DNA from: Taklimakanibacter albus
Lineage (GTDB): Bacteria > Pseudomonadota > Alphaproteobacteria > Rhizobiales > Aestuariivirgaceae
NCBI RefSeq assembly: GCF_016595235.1
Contig: NZ_JAENHL010000008.1
Location: 1,944,624-2,008,623, forward strand
DNA length: 64,000 bases
Reading direction: 5' to 3'
Shown: positions 45,093 to 53,186 of the stretch, in pieces
Layout of the letters: each line of letters begins with the position of its first letter
How positions within the stretch are numbered: the first letter of the stretch is position 1
Made by a program: the position numbers and the translations under genes
The notes under the pieces: model-generated
Seen by the model: only the letters and a program-made list of their open reading frames with translations
Database searches by the model: none
What the model was told of the DNA's origin: nothing

Positions 45093-46286
45093 TCAGTCCG
45101 GCTGGCGGCGCAGCACCGCCTGCAGCACGTCGCGCACGCCGATGGCGCCGACGAAACGCTCAGTCTCGTCGAACAGCGCCACCGGCGCTGTCTCGGCGCG
45201 GTGCATGGCAAGCATCACGGTGCGCAGAGGCGTGCCGGGTGTCGCCCAGAAGACCGGACGCGTCGACGGATCGACCGGTTTCTCGGCTTCCGAGCAGGCG
45301 ACCCAGGTGGCCGGCTGTTTCTCACGCTCGGCCGCCACGACCTTGCGGTCGGCGCCGATCTTGAAGCGGGTGGTGCGGCGGCGGTCGAGCCAGATCCAGC
45401 CCTCACCCGCCTCCTCGAGATCGCGCGCATCGCGCATCACATTGTAAGCGGTGAGCACGCTCAGCGGATTCACATTGGCGATGAATTCGCGCACATAGTC
45501 ATTGGCGGGCCGGAGCACGATGTCCTCGGGCCGGCCCGTCTGCACGATGCGGCCACCTTCGAGGATGGAAATGCGGTTGCCGAGCTTCAGCGCCTCTTCG
45601 AGATCGTGGCTGACGAAGATGATGGTCTTCTTGAGCGTCTTCTGCAGCGACAGAAGCTCGTCCTGCAATTTGGTGCGGATCAGAGGATCGAGCGCCGAGA
45701 AGGGCTCGTCCATCAGCAGGATCGGCGCCTCGGTGGCGAACGCGCGCGCCAGGCCGACGCGCTGCTGCATGCCGCCCGACAATTCATGGCCATATTTTTT
45801 CGACCATTGATCGAGGCCGACCAGCTTCAGCTGCTTGTCGACGCGCTGGGCGCGCTCGCCATCCGCCATGCCGGCGAGCTCGAGGCCGAAGCCGACATTC
45901 TCGGCGACGGTGCGCCAGGGCAGAAGGCCGAATTGCTGGAACACCATGGCGACACGGTGCTGGCGCAGGCGCCGCAATGTCTCGGGACTGCAGGTGACGA
46001 CATCGACGGGCTTGCCGTCGTCATTCACGACGACCTCGCCGCGCGACACCTTGTTGAGGCCATTGACGGCGCGCAGCAGAGTGGATTTGCCCGAGCCCGA
46101 CAAGCCCATCAACACGCTGATCTCGCCTTCCTTGACGGCGAGATTGGCGCCGGCGCAGCCCAGCACCGCGCCAGTCTTTTCGAGAATCTCCGAGCGCGAG
46201 GCGCCCTGATCGAGAAGCTTCAGCCCTTCCGCCTCGCGTTCGCCGAAGACGATGTCGACATTCTTGAATTCGACGGCGGTGGTCAT
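45093..46286 (-). CDS. choV: choline/glycine betaine ABC transporter ATPase
   Basis: This 397-residue ATPase is of the ProV/ChoV type. An N-terminal extension including SRSEILEKTGAVLGCAGANL is characteristic of this subfamily. The ABC domain has Walker A MGLSGSGKSTLLRAVNGL, Q-loop MVFQQFGLLPWRTVAENV, signature HELSGGMQQRVGLARAF and Walker B ILLMDEPFSALDP. A C-terminal CBS-like region at about 285-397 is probably the ionic-strength or osmolarity sensor known from OpuA/ProV relatives. The ATG overlaps the choW stop by 4 nt (ATGA). In-frame sequence further upstream belongs to the permease gene in another frame. Confidence 0.93.
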   Translation of the reverse strand: MTTAVEFKNVDIVFGEREAEGLKLLDQGASRSEILEKTGAVLGCAGANLAVKEGEISVLMGLSGSGKSTLLRAVNGLNKVSRGEVVVNDDGKPVDVVTCSPETLRRLRQHRVAMVFQQFGLLPWRTVAENVGFGLELAGMADGERAQRVDKQLKLVGLDQWSKKYGHELSGGMQQRVGLARAFATEAPILLMDEPFSALDPLIRTKLQDELLSLQKTLKKTIIFVSHDLEEALKLGNRISILEGGRIVQTGRPEDIVLRPANDYVREFIANVNPLSVLTAYNVMRDARDLEEAGEGWIWLDRRRTTRFKIGADRKVVAAEREKQPATWVACSEAEKPVDPSTRPVFWATPGTPLRTVMLAMHRAETAPVALFDETERFVGAIGVRDVLQAVLRRQPD

Positions 46287-47140
46287 GCGGCTTTTTTCCT
46301 TTCGCCGACGCGGCAGACGCGGTCGAGAATGATGGCGAGCACCACGATGGCGATACCGGCTTCGAGACCGAGCGGGATATTGACCGAGTTCAGAGCGCGC
46401 ACCACCGGCTTGCCGAGACCATTGGCGCCGACGAGAGCGGCGATCACCACCATGGAGAGCGACAGCATGATGCATTGGGTAAGGCCGGCCATGATGGTCG
46501 GCAGCGCCGCCGGCAATTCGACCTTCCACAAAAGCTGCCGCTTGGTGGCGCCGAAGGCCTCGCCCGCCTCGATGAGCTGCTTCGGCACCGAGGTGATGCC
46601 GAGATGGGTGAGGCGCACAGGCGCCGGAATGGCGAAGATCACGGTGGCGATGAGGCCGGGCGCCAGGCCCAAGCCGAACAGCACCAGCACCGGAATCAGA
46701 TAGACGAAGGTCGGCATGGTCTGCATGAGGTCGAGTACGGGCCGCAAGACCCGGAACAGCCAGGGCCTGTGGGCGGTGGCGATGCCGAGCGGCACGCCGA
46801 TCGCCATCGACACACCGGCGGCGGCGATGACTAGCGCCAGGGTCTCGATGGTTTCCTTCCAGAAGCCGAGATTGATGATGAGCAGCAGGCCGATCACCAC
46901 GGCGATCGCAAGCTTGACCGAGCGCTGCAAATACCAGGCGAGAAGGGCGATCAGGAGAACGACGACGATCGGCGGCAGCATCAATACGAGGCCGATCAGG
47001 CCTTCCAGCACCACGGTGAAACCGCGGGCGATGCCGTCGAAGAACCATTCGAAATTGGTCGTGAGGAAGCCGAAAAACGCCTTGCCCCAGGCGCCGATCG
47101 GAATCTTCCAGGCGGTGATGAATTGCGTGACCGGATCCAC
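46283..47140 (-). CDS. choW: choline/glycine betaine ABC transporter permease
   Basis: This 285-residue inner-membrane permease is of the ProW/ChoW type and starts at a GTG behind GGGAGGG. About six hydrophobic segments are visible. The binding-protein-dependent transport signature appears as EAGEAFGATKRQLLWKVELP, the coupling helix that docks on ChoV. LRPVLDLMQTMPTFVYLIPV is typical of choline/betaine permeases. A terminator-like hairpin lies between choX and this gene, so choWV expression may be set lower than choX. The start is 104 nt after the choX stop. Confidence 0.93.
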   Translation of the reverse strand: MDPVTQFITAWKIPIGAWGKAFFGFLTTNFEWFFDGIARGFTVVLEGLIGLVLMLPPIVVVLLIALLAWYLQRSVKLAIAVVIGLLLIINLGFWKETIETLALVIAAAGVSMAIGVPLGIATAHRPWLFRVLRPVLDLMQTMPTFVYLIPVLVLFGLGLAPGLIATVIFAIPAPVRLTHLGITSVPKQLIEAGEAFGATKRQLLWKVELPAALPTIMAGLTQCIMLSLSMVVIAALVGANGLGKPVVRALNSVNIPLGLEAGIAIVVLAIILDRVCRVGERKKAA

Positions 47141-47193
47141 CTCAGCCCTCCCCTTCTAAATCGTTTCTTCTGCTTGTTGACACAGACCCTAAC

Positions 47194-47224
47194 AAAAAGG
47201 CGGCCCGCCGTCACGAGCCGCCTT
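47194..47224 (-). terminator. terminator/attenuator between choX and choW
   Basis: On the minus strand AAGGCGGC pairs with GCCGCCTT around a 12-nt loop and is followed by TTTGTT. It would end most transcripts after choX while letting some continue into choWV. Confidence 0.75.
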
Positions 47225-47244
47225 GGTTTGTCTATGGTCCAGCC

Positions 47245-48201
47245 TCAGCCGCCGAGCTTGGCCTTGACCGCAGCCGCGGCGTCGCCGCCATCGAAGGTCG
47301 TGACACCCTGGAGCCACGGCGTCACCGCGTCGGGATTGGCCTTGAGCCACTCGGTCGCCGCAACCTTGGCTTCCTTGCTGTCATTGAGGATGCCGCCCAT
47401 GATCTCATTTTCCATCTTGAGCGTGAATTTGAGATTGGAGATGAATTTGCCGACATTCGGGCAGTCTGCGACATAACCCTTGCGCACATTGGTGGCGACC
47501 GTGGCGCCGCCGAAATTCGGGCCGAAGACGTCGTCACCGCCCGACAGATAGGCCATTTCGAAATTGGCGTTCATCGGATGCGGCTCCCAGCCAAGGAAGA
47601 CCATATCGGTTTTCTTCGGTCCCGACTTGGCGACCTGGGCGAGCATGCCCTGCTCCGAGCTTTCGACCAGCTCGAAGCCCTTGAGTCCGAATTTGTCGCC
47701 CGAAATCATATCGAGGATGAGCCGGTTGCCGTCATTGCCGGGCTCGATGCCGTAGATCTTGTTGTCGAGCTTGTCCTTGAACTTGGCGATGTCGGCGAAA
47801 TCCTTGAGGCCGGCGTCATACGTATATTTGGGAACGGCGAGGGTATATTTGGCGCCCTCGAGATTGACGCCCAGCGTTTCGACCGAGCCATCCTCGCGAT
47901 AAGGCTTGATGTCGTTTTCCATGGTCGGCATCCAGTTGCCGAGGAATACATCGATGTCCTTGCTCTTGAGCGAGCTGTAGGTGACCGGCACCGACAGGAG
48001 CTGCACTTCGGGCTCATAGCCCAGCGCCTCGAGGAGAACATTCGCGGTCGCGGTGGTGGCGGTGATGTCGGTCCAGCCGACATCCGAGAAGCGCACCTTC
48101 TTGCAAGCTTCGGCATCACCCGCCGCGGCCGCTTCGGCCATCAGGCCCAAGCTGGCGCTCAACGCCAATACGCCCAGCAAAGCCCGGAACTTCGTGGTCA
48201 T
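47245..48201 (-). CDS. choX: choline-binding periplasmic protein of ABC transporter
   Basis: This 318-residue periplasmic protein has a signal peptide (hydrophobic to about residue 22, cleavage near AEAAAAG). The aromatic cage known from Sinorhizobium ChoX is retained at identical numbering: Trp43, Asp45, Trp90, Tyr119 and Trp205, in the contexts SDVGWTD, FLGNWMP, GAKYTLA and VFLGWEPHP. Asn156 in EPGNDGN is also present. This makes choline the most likely ligand, rather than betaine alone. A GGAGG ribosome binding site precedes the ATG. A BetI-like palindrome lies 70-87 bp upstream, consistent with choline-responsive repression. Confidence 0.94.
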   Translation of the reverse strand: MTTKFRALLGVLALSASLGLMAEAAAAGDAEACKKVRFSDVGWTDITATTATANVLLEALGYEPEVQLLSVPVTYSSLKSKDIDVFLGNWMPTMENDIKPYREDGSVETLGVNLEGAKYTLAVPKYTYDAGLKDFADIAKFKDKLDNKIYGIEPGNDGNRLILDMISGDKFGLKGFELVESSEQGMLAQVAKSGPKKTDMVFLGWEPHPMNANFEMAYLSGGDDVFGPNFGGATVATNVRKGYVADCPNVGKFISNLKFTLKMENEIMGGILNDSKEAKVAATEWLKANPDAVTPWLQGVTTFDGGDAAAAVKAKLGG

Positions 48202-48270
48202 CTTATCCTCCCTATGGCTATCTTTGCCGGAAAGACTACTCTCATTTGCGGGGGGATCGTCAAGCTTTTT

Positions 48271-48288
48271 ATTGGACGGACGTCCAAG
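48271..48288. promoter_or_regulatory. BetI-like operator upstream of choX
   Basis: TTGGACG-GA-CGTCCAA (48272-48287) is a perfect palindrome with 7-bp arms, with A/T-rich edges. BetI repressors recognise TTGGACGTCCAA-type sites in other proteobacteria, and a betI-like gene diverges here. The site lies 70-87 bp before choX and about 200 bp before the regulator. Confidence 0.75.
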
Positions 48289-48300
48289 GAAAACGATAGG

Positions 48301-48375
48301 CTAGTGTCCCGAATCCGAAGTTCGCCACTGCCAGCGGCACATTCCGAGCGAACTTCGGATTCGGAAGGACACTAG
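48301..48375. repeat. 75-bp palindromic element 1 with CTAGTGTCC ends
   Basis: The ends CTAGTGTCC (48301-48309) and GGACACTAG (48367-48375) are exact inverses. Inside, GAATCCGAAGTTCGC (48311-48325) is exactly inverted by GCGAACTTCGGATTC (48348-48362). The loop is about 22 nt. It contains no ORF and sits between the BetI-like operator and the betI-like gene. Confidence 0.85.
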
Positions 48376-48389
48376 AAAACTTAATGATT

Positions 48390-48465
48390 CTAGTGTGCTT
48401 TTGAACGCGAAGTTCCTGTCGGTGCAAGCCGCCCGATATCAGGAACTTTGCGTTCAGCACACTAG
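48390..48465. repeat. 76-bp palindromic element 2 with CTAGTGTGC ends
   Basis: The ends CTAGTGTGC (48390-48398) and GCACACTAG (48457-48465) are exact inverses. The inner arms TGAACGCGAAGTTCCTG (48402-48418) and CAGGAACTTTGCGTTCA (48440-48456) match with one exception. It has the same plan as element 1, from which it is separated by 14 A/T-rich bp. It ends 25 bp before the betI-like start. Confidence 0.85.
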
Positions 48466-48490
48466 GCGGTCCAGGCATAAAGAGGCACCA

Positions 48491-49069
48491 ATGCCCAAGA
48501 GGGGAATGAAACCGATCCGGCGCCAGCAGCTGATCGATGCGGCGATCTCGTCGATCCATGAGCATGGCTTCGCCAGCGCCACGGTGGCACGTATCGCCCG
48601 CAAGGCCGGCGTCTCGACCGGCATCGTGCATCACTATTTCGCCGACAAGACCGACCTGCTCGCCGCCACCATGCGGGCGATGCTCGACGTGCTCAGGCGC
48701 GAGGCGGTGGAGCGCATAGGCAACGCCCACACGCCGATCGAGCGCATCTATGCGATCATTCACGCCTCCTTCGGCGATGCGCAATTCGCCGAGGAAGTGT
48801 TCAGCGCCTGGCTGGCGCTTTACGGCAATGCGCGCGAGTCGGAGAAGCTGCAGCGCATCCTGCGCATCTATCACCGGCGGCTGCACAGCAATCTCGTCTA
48901 TAATCTCGTGCCGCTGATCGGGCGGCCGCGCGCCGAGGACGTGGCGCTCGGCATCGGCGCCCTCATCGACGGGCTGTGGCTGCGTTATGCGCTGACCGGG
49001 CGGCCGGACGATGCCGAAGTGCCGCGCGCCATGACACGCGCCTATGCCGACGCTATGATCGCAGCATAA
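48491..49069 (+). CDS. betI: BetI-like TetR family repressor
   Basis: This 192-residue protein has the BetI N-terminus MPKRGMKPIRRQQLIDAAIS followed by the TetR helix-turn-helix VARIARKAGVSTGIVHHYFA. FSAWLALYGNARESEKLQRI and IYHRRLHSNLV in the ligand domain resemble rhizobial BetI. BetI represses choline uptake and oxidation genes and is released by choline. Here no betA or betB genes are in the window; the divergent choXWV operon is the obvious target. AGAGG lies 6 nt before the ATG. Two palindromic elements fill the region where its promoter should be. Confidence 0.85.
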   Translation: MPKRGMKPIRRQQLIDAAISSIHEHGFASATVARIARKAGVSTGIVHHYFADKTDLLAATMRAMLDVLRREAVERIGNAHTPIERIYAIIHASFGDAQFAEEVFSAWLALYGNARESEKLQRILRIYHRRLHSNLVYNLVPLIGRPRAEDVALGIGALIDGLWLRYALTGRPDDAEVPRAMTRAYADAMIAA

Positions 49070-49094
49070 AAGTCTCTCAAAAAGGAACGCGGAC

Positions 49095-50084
49095 ATGAAA
49101 CCAGTCAAGTGGGGCATCATCTCGACGGCCAATATCGGGGTCAAGAAAGTCATCCCCGGCATGCTGAAGAGCAAGGAGATCGAGATCACGGCGATCTCGT
49201 CGCGCGACAAGAAGACGGCGCAGAAATGGGCGAAGGAGCTCGGCATCGCCAAGGCCTATGGCTCCTATGAGGAAATGCTCGCCGATCCCGAGATCGAGGC
49301 GGTCTATAATCCGCTGCCCAACCACCTGCATGTTCCCCTGACGCTCGCCGCCGCCAAGGCCGGCAAACATGTGCTGTGCGAGAAGCCGGTCGCCATCACC
49401 GCCAAGGAAGCGGAGAAGCTCAAAAAGGCGCCAAAAGGCATCTATATCGCCGAAGCCTTCATGGTGCGCCATGCCGCGCAATGGCTGGAGGTGCGCAAGC
49501 GCATCGCCAAGGGCGAGATCGGCGAGCCGCGCCTCATCCAGGTGCTGTTCTCCTATTTTCTCGACGACCCGAAGAATGTCCGCAACGACGCCAAGATCGG
49601 CGGCGGCGGGCTGCTCGACATCGGCTGCTATCCGATCACCGTGGCGCGTTTCATTTTCGATGCCGAGCCCAAGCGCGTGACCGGCGTCTTCGACCGCGAC
49701 CCCAAATTCAAGATCGACCGCATCATGAGCGGGCTTGCCGATTTCGGCAAAGGCCGGCAGCTCTCCTTCGCCATCGCGACGCAGACGGCGCCGTTCCAGC
49801 GCGTGCAGATCCTCGGCACCAAGGGCCGCATCGAGATCGAGATCCCGTTCAACGCGCCGCCCGACAAGCCGAACCGCTTCTTCGTGCAGGGCATGGTGAT
49901 GAATGAAGGCAAGACGCACGAACTGCCGGTGAGCGATCAGTATCAATTGCAGGGCGAAGCCTTCAACCGCGTCATCCGCAAGAAGGAAAAGGCCGATTAC
50001 GGCGTCAAGGACGCGATCCAGAGCATGAAGATCATCGATGCGTTCTTCCGTTCGGAAAAGAGCCGGAAATGGGAGAAAGTGTGA
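49095..50084 (+). CDS. Gfo/Idh/MocA family oxidoreductase
   Basis: This 329-residue protein has an N-terminal Rossmann fold, WGIISTANIGVKKVIPGML, and the family motif CEKPVAIT near residue 95, whose Lys is catalytic. The C-terminal alpha/beta domain includes GGGGLLDIGCYPITVARFIF, with the conserved DxGxY/H-like element. Such enzymes oxidise or reduce sugars, inositols or related polyols with NAD(P). A specific substrate is not readable. It starts 25 nt after betI on the same strand, so it may be co-transcribed, although no link to choline metabolism is known. An AAGGA ribosome binding site precedes it. Confidence 0.9.
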   Translation: MKPVKWGIISTANIGVKKVIPGMLKSKEIEITAISSRDKKTAQKWAKELGIAKAYGSYEEMLADPEIEAVYNPLPNHLHVPLTLAAAKAGKHVLCEKPVAITAKEAEKLKKAPKGIYIAEAFMVRHAAQWLEVRKRIAKGEIGEPRLIQVLFSYFLDDPKNVRNDAKIGGGGLLDIGCYPITVARFIFDAEPKRVTGVFDRDPKFKIDRIMSGLADFGKGRQLSFAIATQTAPFQRVQILGTKGRIEIEIPFNAPPDKPNRFFVQGMVMNEGKTHELPVSDQYQLQGEAFNRVIRKKEKADYGVKDAIQSMKIIDAFFRSEKSRKWEKV

Positions 50085-50206
50085 AAGCCGGCCCGGATTG
50101 ATGAGAGTTTACGCGCCTGGGAGATTGTGCAAAGCTTGGCGCAGTGACGCGGGATAGGCTTCCTCTCGACGTTTGTCGGCGGGAATGTTGACAGGGAGAT
50201 CAGAGC

Positions 50207-51049
50207 ATGGCCGACAAGAAACCGGCAGGAGACGTGGACGTCACCAAAGCCTGGCAGGCGACGCAGGATCAGAAGGGCGCCGCCACACGGCTTCGGATTT
50301 TCGCCCTGCTGTCGTGGGCTGTCGCCATCGGCGGCGAAATCGCCGGCATTGTCCTGCTCAGGCAGCACAAGTTCGATGAAGGCAATCTCGGGCTGCTGAT
50401 CGGCATTCTGGTCGGGATCGCGATCTTCGCCATTGCCGGCAGCTTGTTGTGGAAAGCTGCCAACAGGAAAAATCCGGCCAGCAAGGCCGATGCTTTCCGG
50501 TTCTTTGTCCAGAACCAGCTCGGGGCGATCATCACGCTGATCGCCTTCCTGCCGCTGGTGATCCTGATCTTCATGGACAAGGACATGGATCCCAAGAACA
50601 AGAAGATCGCCGGCGGCATCGGCGCCGTCCTCGCCGTGGTCGCGGCACTCATCGGGGTGAATTTCCAGCCGCCGTCGGTCGAGCAATACACCGAAGATAT
50701 GAATCAGTGTGCGACCCAGATCAGGGCCGGCCAGCCGACCACGGCCTGCTCACCGGAAGTCGCGGCGCAGGCGCAGGACATCGCCCGGGATTCGCAGGCC
50801 GTGACCGACGCCACGAAAACCACCCAGAACCCGAATGGTCAGGATGTCGTGTATTGGATCGCGCCTGAAGCCGGGGCCAAGAAGTCTTCGACCCCGCATG
50901 TCTTCCACCTCTGCGAAGCCGTGAGTCCGCTGCGCGGCAAGACCGTAAATCACGGCTCGGTGACGCAAGCCTATTCGGAGAATGCCATCCGCATTACCGA
51001 GCAGATTGCCATGGAGCAGAAGCAATGCGGGTTCACCACCTCGAATTGA
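50207..51049 (+). CDS. membrane protein of unknown function
   Basis: This 280-residue protein starts behind GGGAGATCAGAGC. A polar N-terminus of about 28 residues leads to four hydrophobic helices: about 30-50, 60-82 (LGLLIGILVGIAIFAIAGSL), 103-125 (AIITLIAFLPLVILIFM) and 132-152 (IAGGIGAVLAVVAALIGV). The last 125 residues are soluble with four Cys (NQCATQIRAGQPTTACSPE, HLCEAV, KQCGFTT), which could form disulfides outside the cytoplasm. I recognise no family. It stands alone, with a convergent glyoxalase-like gene 15 bp downstream. Confidence 0.75.
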   Translation: MADKKPAGDVDVTKAWQATQDQKGAATRLRIFALLSWAVAIGGEIAGIVLLRQHKFDEGNLGLLIGILVGIAIFAIAGSLLWKAANRKNPASKADAFRFFVQNQLGAIITLIAFLPLVILIFMDKDMDPKNKKIAGGIGAVLAVVAALIGVNFQPPSVEQYTEDMNQCATQIRAGQPTTACSPEVAAQAQDIARDSQAVTDATKTTQNPNGQDVVYWIAPEAGAKKSSTPHVFHLCEAVSPLRGKTVNHGSVTQAYSENAIRITEQIAMEQKQCGFTTSN

Positions 51050-51064
51050 TCCCGCAGCTTCAGA

Positions 51065-51452
51065 CTACACGTCCTTCATCAATTCCATGAAGCGGATGCG
51101 GTTGCCGAACGGGTCGATGACCTCGACCTCGAGCCTTCCGTCCTGATCCTCGAGGCCGGGCCTCATATAGCGGTAGTCTTTTCCGATGAGCTCGCGCTGG
51201 AAGGCGCGGATGCCTTTCATGTAGACGCACATATTGCCGCCAGGCGTCGCGTCGCCCGCATGTTCGGAGAGATGCAGCCTGAGCCCTGAACGCGAGATCT
51301 GGGTATAAAGCGGGGAGTTGTCGCCGTAACGATGCTCCCAGTCGACGGCAAAACCCAAGAAGCCAAGATAGAATTCATGCGCCTTGGGCACGTCGAAGAT
51401 GCGCACGATCGGCACCGCCGCTTCGAAGACGATCGGCTCGTCGTCGCGACGA

Positions 51453-51460
<8 letters not shown>
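51065..51460 (-). CDS. glyoxalase/bleomycin-resistance (VOC) family protein
   Basis: This 131-residue protein has the paired beta-alpha-beta-beta-beta modules of the vicinal oxygen chelate fold. [20 protein letters not shown] and [20 protein letters not shown] form the first half. [18 protein letters not shown] and [16 protein letters not shown], the canonical DPFGNxxxFxE end, form the second. Members may act as glyoxalases or dioxygenases, or sequester toxic compounds. The short form resembles Ble-type binding proteins. Its start overlaps the 3' end of the cupin gene by 8 bp, implying co-expression. Confidence 0.85.
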
Positions 51461-51848
<388 letters not shown>

Positions 51849-51881
51849 GATCGCGATCCTTTCGACGTTGCGGGGCCTTGC

Positions 51882-52793
51882 TTACCACAGCCGCGCGGCG
51901 CCGCGCACACCGCTTTTCTCGCCATGCCGGGCGCGCGCCACCTTGACGCTGGCGGCGCCGGAGAACGCATAACGGCCGGCACGCAGTCCCAGTTCCTCGA
52001 CGAGCTCGGGCAGGCCCGACAGCCCGCCGCCGATCACGAAGATGTCGGGATCGACGACATTGACGATGGCGGCGGTGAGGCGCGCCAGCCGGTCGGCAAG
52101 GCGGTCGATCGCGGCCTTCGCCATGTCGTCGCCGGCACGCGCCTTGGCGACGATGTCAGGTCCCTTCAGCGCCACGCCCGTGACCTTGGCATAGTCACGC
52201 GTGAGGCCCGTGCCCGACACATATTGCTCGACGCAGCCCGCTTTGCCGCAGAAGCAGGGAATGAGCGGCCATTCGCTGTCATTGGGCCAGGGCATCGGCG
52301 TATGACCGAATTCGGCCGCCTCGTTGTTGGGACCGTGGCGCACCTGGCCGTCGATGACGAGGCCGCCACCCAGCGCCGTGCCGATGGTGAAGCAGGCGAC
52401 GACGCCGTGGCCCGCCCCGGCCCCGTCATGGGCCTCCGACAGCGCAAAGCAATTGGCGTCGTTCTCGAGCCGGACCGGCCGGCCCAGCAGCTGTTCGATA
52501 TCGGCCGGCATCGGTTTGCCGTTGCAGTCGAGGATATTGGCATTGCGCCACAGGCCGGTCCTGGGCGCGACCGAGCCCGGCGCGCCGACGCCGATGGTGG
52601 CACCTGCGCCCGCATGCTCTTGCGCCTCGCGCACCATGCCTGCGATCGCCGCGAGGATCGCGTCATAGGTCCTGGGCGTCGATACGCGTTTCTCGAACCG
52701 GACGCGGCCGTCATCGGCGAGCACGATCGCGTCGATCTTGGTGCCGCCGAGATCGATGCCGATGCGGTCAGGCGCGGTTGTAGATGTCGTCAT
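51882..52793 (-). CDS. ROK family sugar kinase
   Basis: This 303-residue cytosolic kinase has the phosphate-binding motif IGIDLGGTKIDAIVL. The catalytic-base region is RPVRLENDANCFALSEAHDG, where Asp of NDAN is the base. The ROK zinc site is PCFCGKAGCVEQYVSGTGL, with three Cys plus the conserved His of EFGHTP upstream. ROK kinases of this type phosphorylate glucose, fructose, mannose or N-acetylhexosamines. Linked to a glucose/mannose-type ABC transporter, glucokinase or mannokinase activity is most likely. The ATG at 52793 lies within the 3' end of the PMI-type cupin gene (26-bp overlap), showing tight operon packing. Confidence 0.92.
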   Translation of the reverse strand: MTTSTTAPDRIGIDLGGTKIDAIVLADDGRVRFEKRVSTPRTYDAILAAIAGMVREAQEHAGAGATIGVGAPGSVAPRTGLWRNANILDCNGKPMPADIEQLLGRPVRLENDANCFALSEAHDGAGAGHGVVACFTIGTALGGGLVIDGQVRHGPNNEAAEFGHTPMPWPNDSEWPLIPCFCGKAGCVEQYVSGTGLTRDYAKVTGVALKGPDIVAKARAGDDMAKAAIDRLADRLARLTAAIVNVVDPDIFVIGGGLSGLPELVEELGLRAGRYAFSGAASVKVARARHGEKSGVRGAARLW

Positions 52794-53109
52794 AACGCAC
52801 GATGTCGTCTTCGCCAAGATAATCGCCGAACTGCACCTCGATGACCTCGACCAGCCCGTCATGGAGATTTTCGAGACGGTGTTTCGCACCTTGGGGAATA
52901 TCGATCGACTGCGCGCGGGTGAGCGCCACGACCTTGTCGTCGACGGTAACGGTGGCGGTGCCGGAGACGACGGTCCAATGCTCGCCACGATGCTTGTGGC
53001 TCTGCAAGGAGAGCCGGCCGCCCGGCGTGACGACGATGCGCTTCACCTTGAAGCTCTTGCCCTCGTCGAGCACGTGGAAGGAGCCCCAGGGACGGGTTTC
53101 ACTATACAT
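52768..53109 (-). CDS. phosphomannose isomerase type II-like cupin
   Basis: This 113-residue protein equals the C-terminal cupin of bifunctional mannose-6-phosphate isomerase/GDP-mannose pyrophosphorylase. It shows SETRPWGSFHVLDEGKSFKV, then VTPGGRLSLQSHKHRGEHWT with the metal-binding His/Glu set. SIDIPQGAKHRLENLHDGLV completes the barrel. I chose the ATG at 53109 because AGAGAGG lies 7 nt upstream; an earlier ATG contains that ribosome binding site. Free-standing versions may isomerise mannose-6-phosphate to fructose-6-phosphate. Together with the ROK kinase this suggests mannose uptake and entry into glycolysis. Confidence 0.88.
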   Translation of the reverse strand: MYSETRPWGSFHVLDEGKSFKVKRIVVTPGGRLSLQSHKHRGEHWTVVSGTATVTVDDKVVALTRAQSIDIPQGAKHRLENLHDGLVEVIEVQFGDYLGEDDIVRYDDIYNRA

Positions 53110-53133
53110 CAAACTAACCTCTCTCATTTAGTG

Positions 53134-53182
53134 GCGCGTGATCTTGACGGAAGACCAGCGCCCACTTTTCCTGATCACGCGC
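53134..53182. repeat. palindromic intergenic repeat (GCGCGTGATC...GATCACGCGC)
   Basis: Exact 10-bp inverted ends (53134-53143 and 53173-53182) enclose 29 nt, filling the whole gap between the ABC ATPase and cupin genes. The ends match a repeat type common in rhizobial genomes. Within the operon it could act as a processing or attenuation site. Confidence 0.75.
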
Positions 53183-53186
53183 TGCT

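Noticed and set aside
46287-47048. In-frame N-terminal extension of choV by over 250 codons
   Set aside because: The extension lies inside choW in another frame, is Arg/Pro-rich, and the ATG at 46286 overlaps the choW stop in the usual ATGA way.
48301-48465. Insertion sequence
   Set aside because: There is no transposase ORF and each element is only ~75 bp. At most they are non-autonomous elements or structured repeats.
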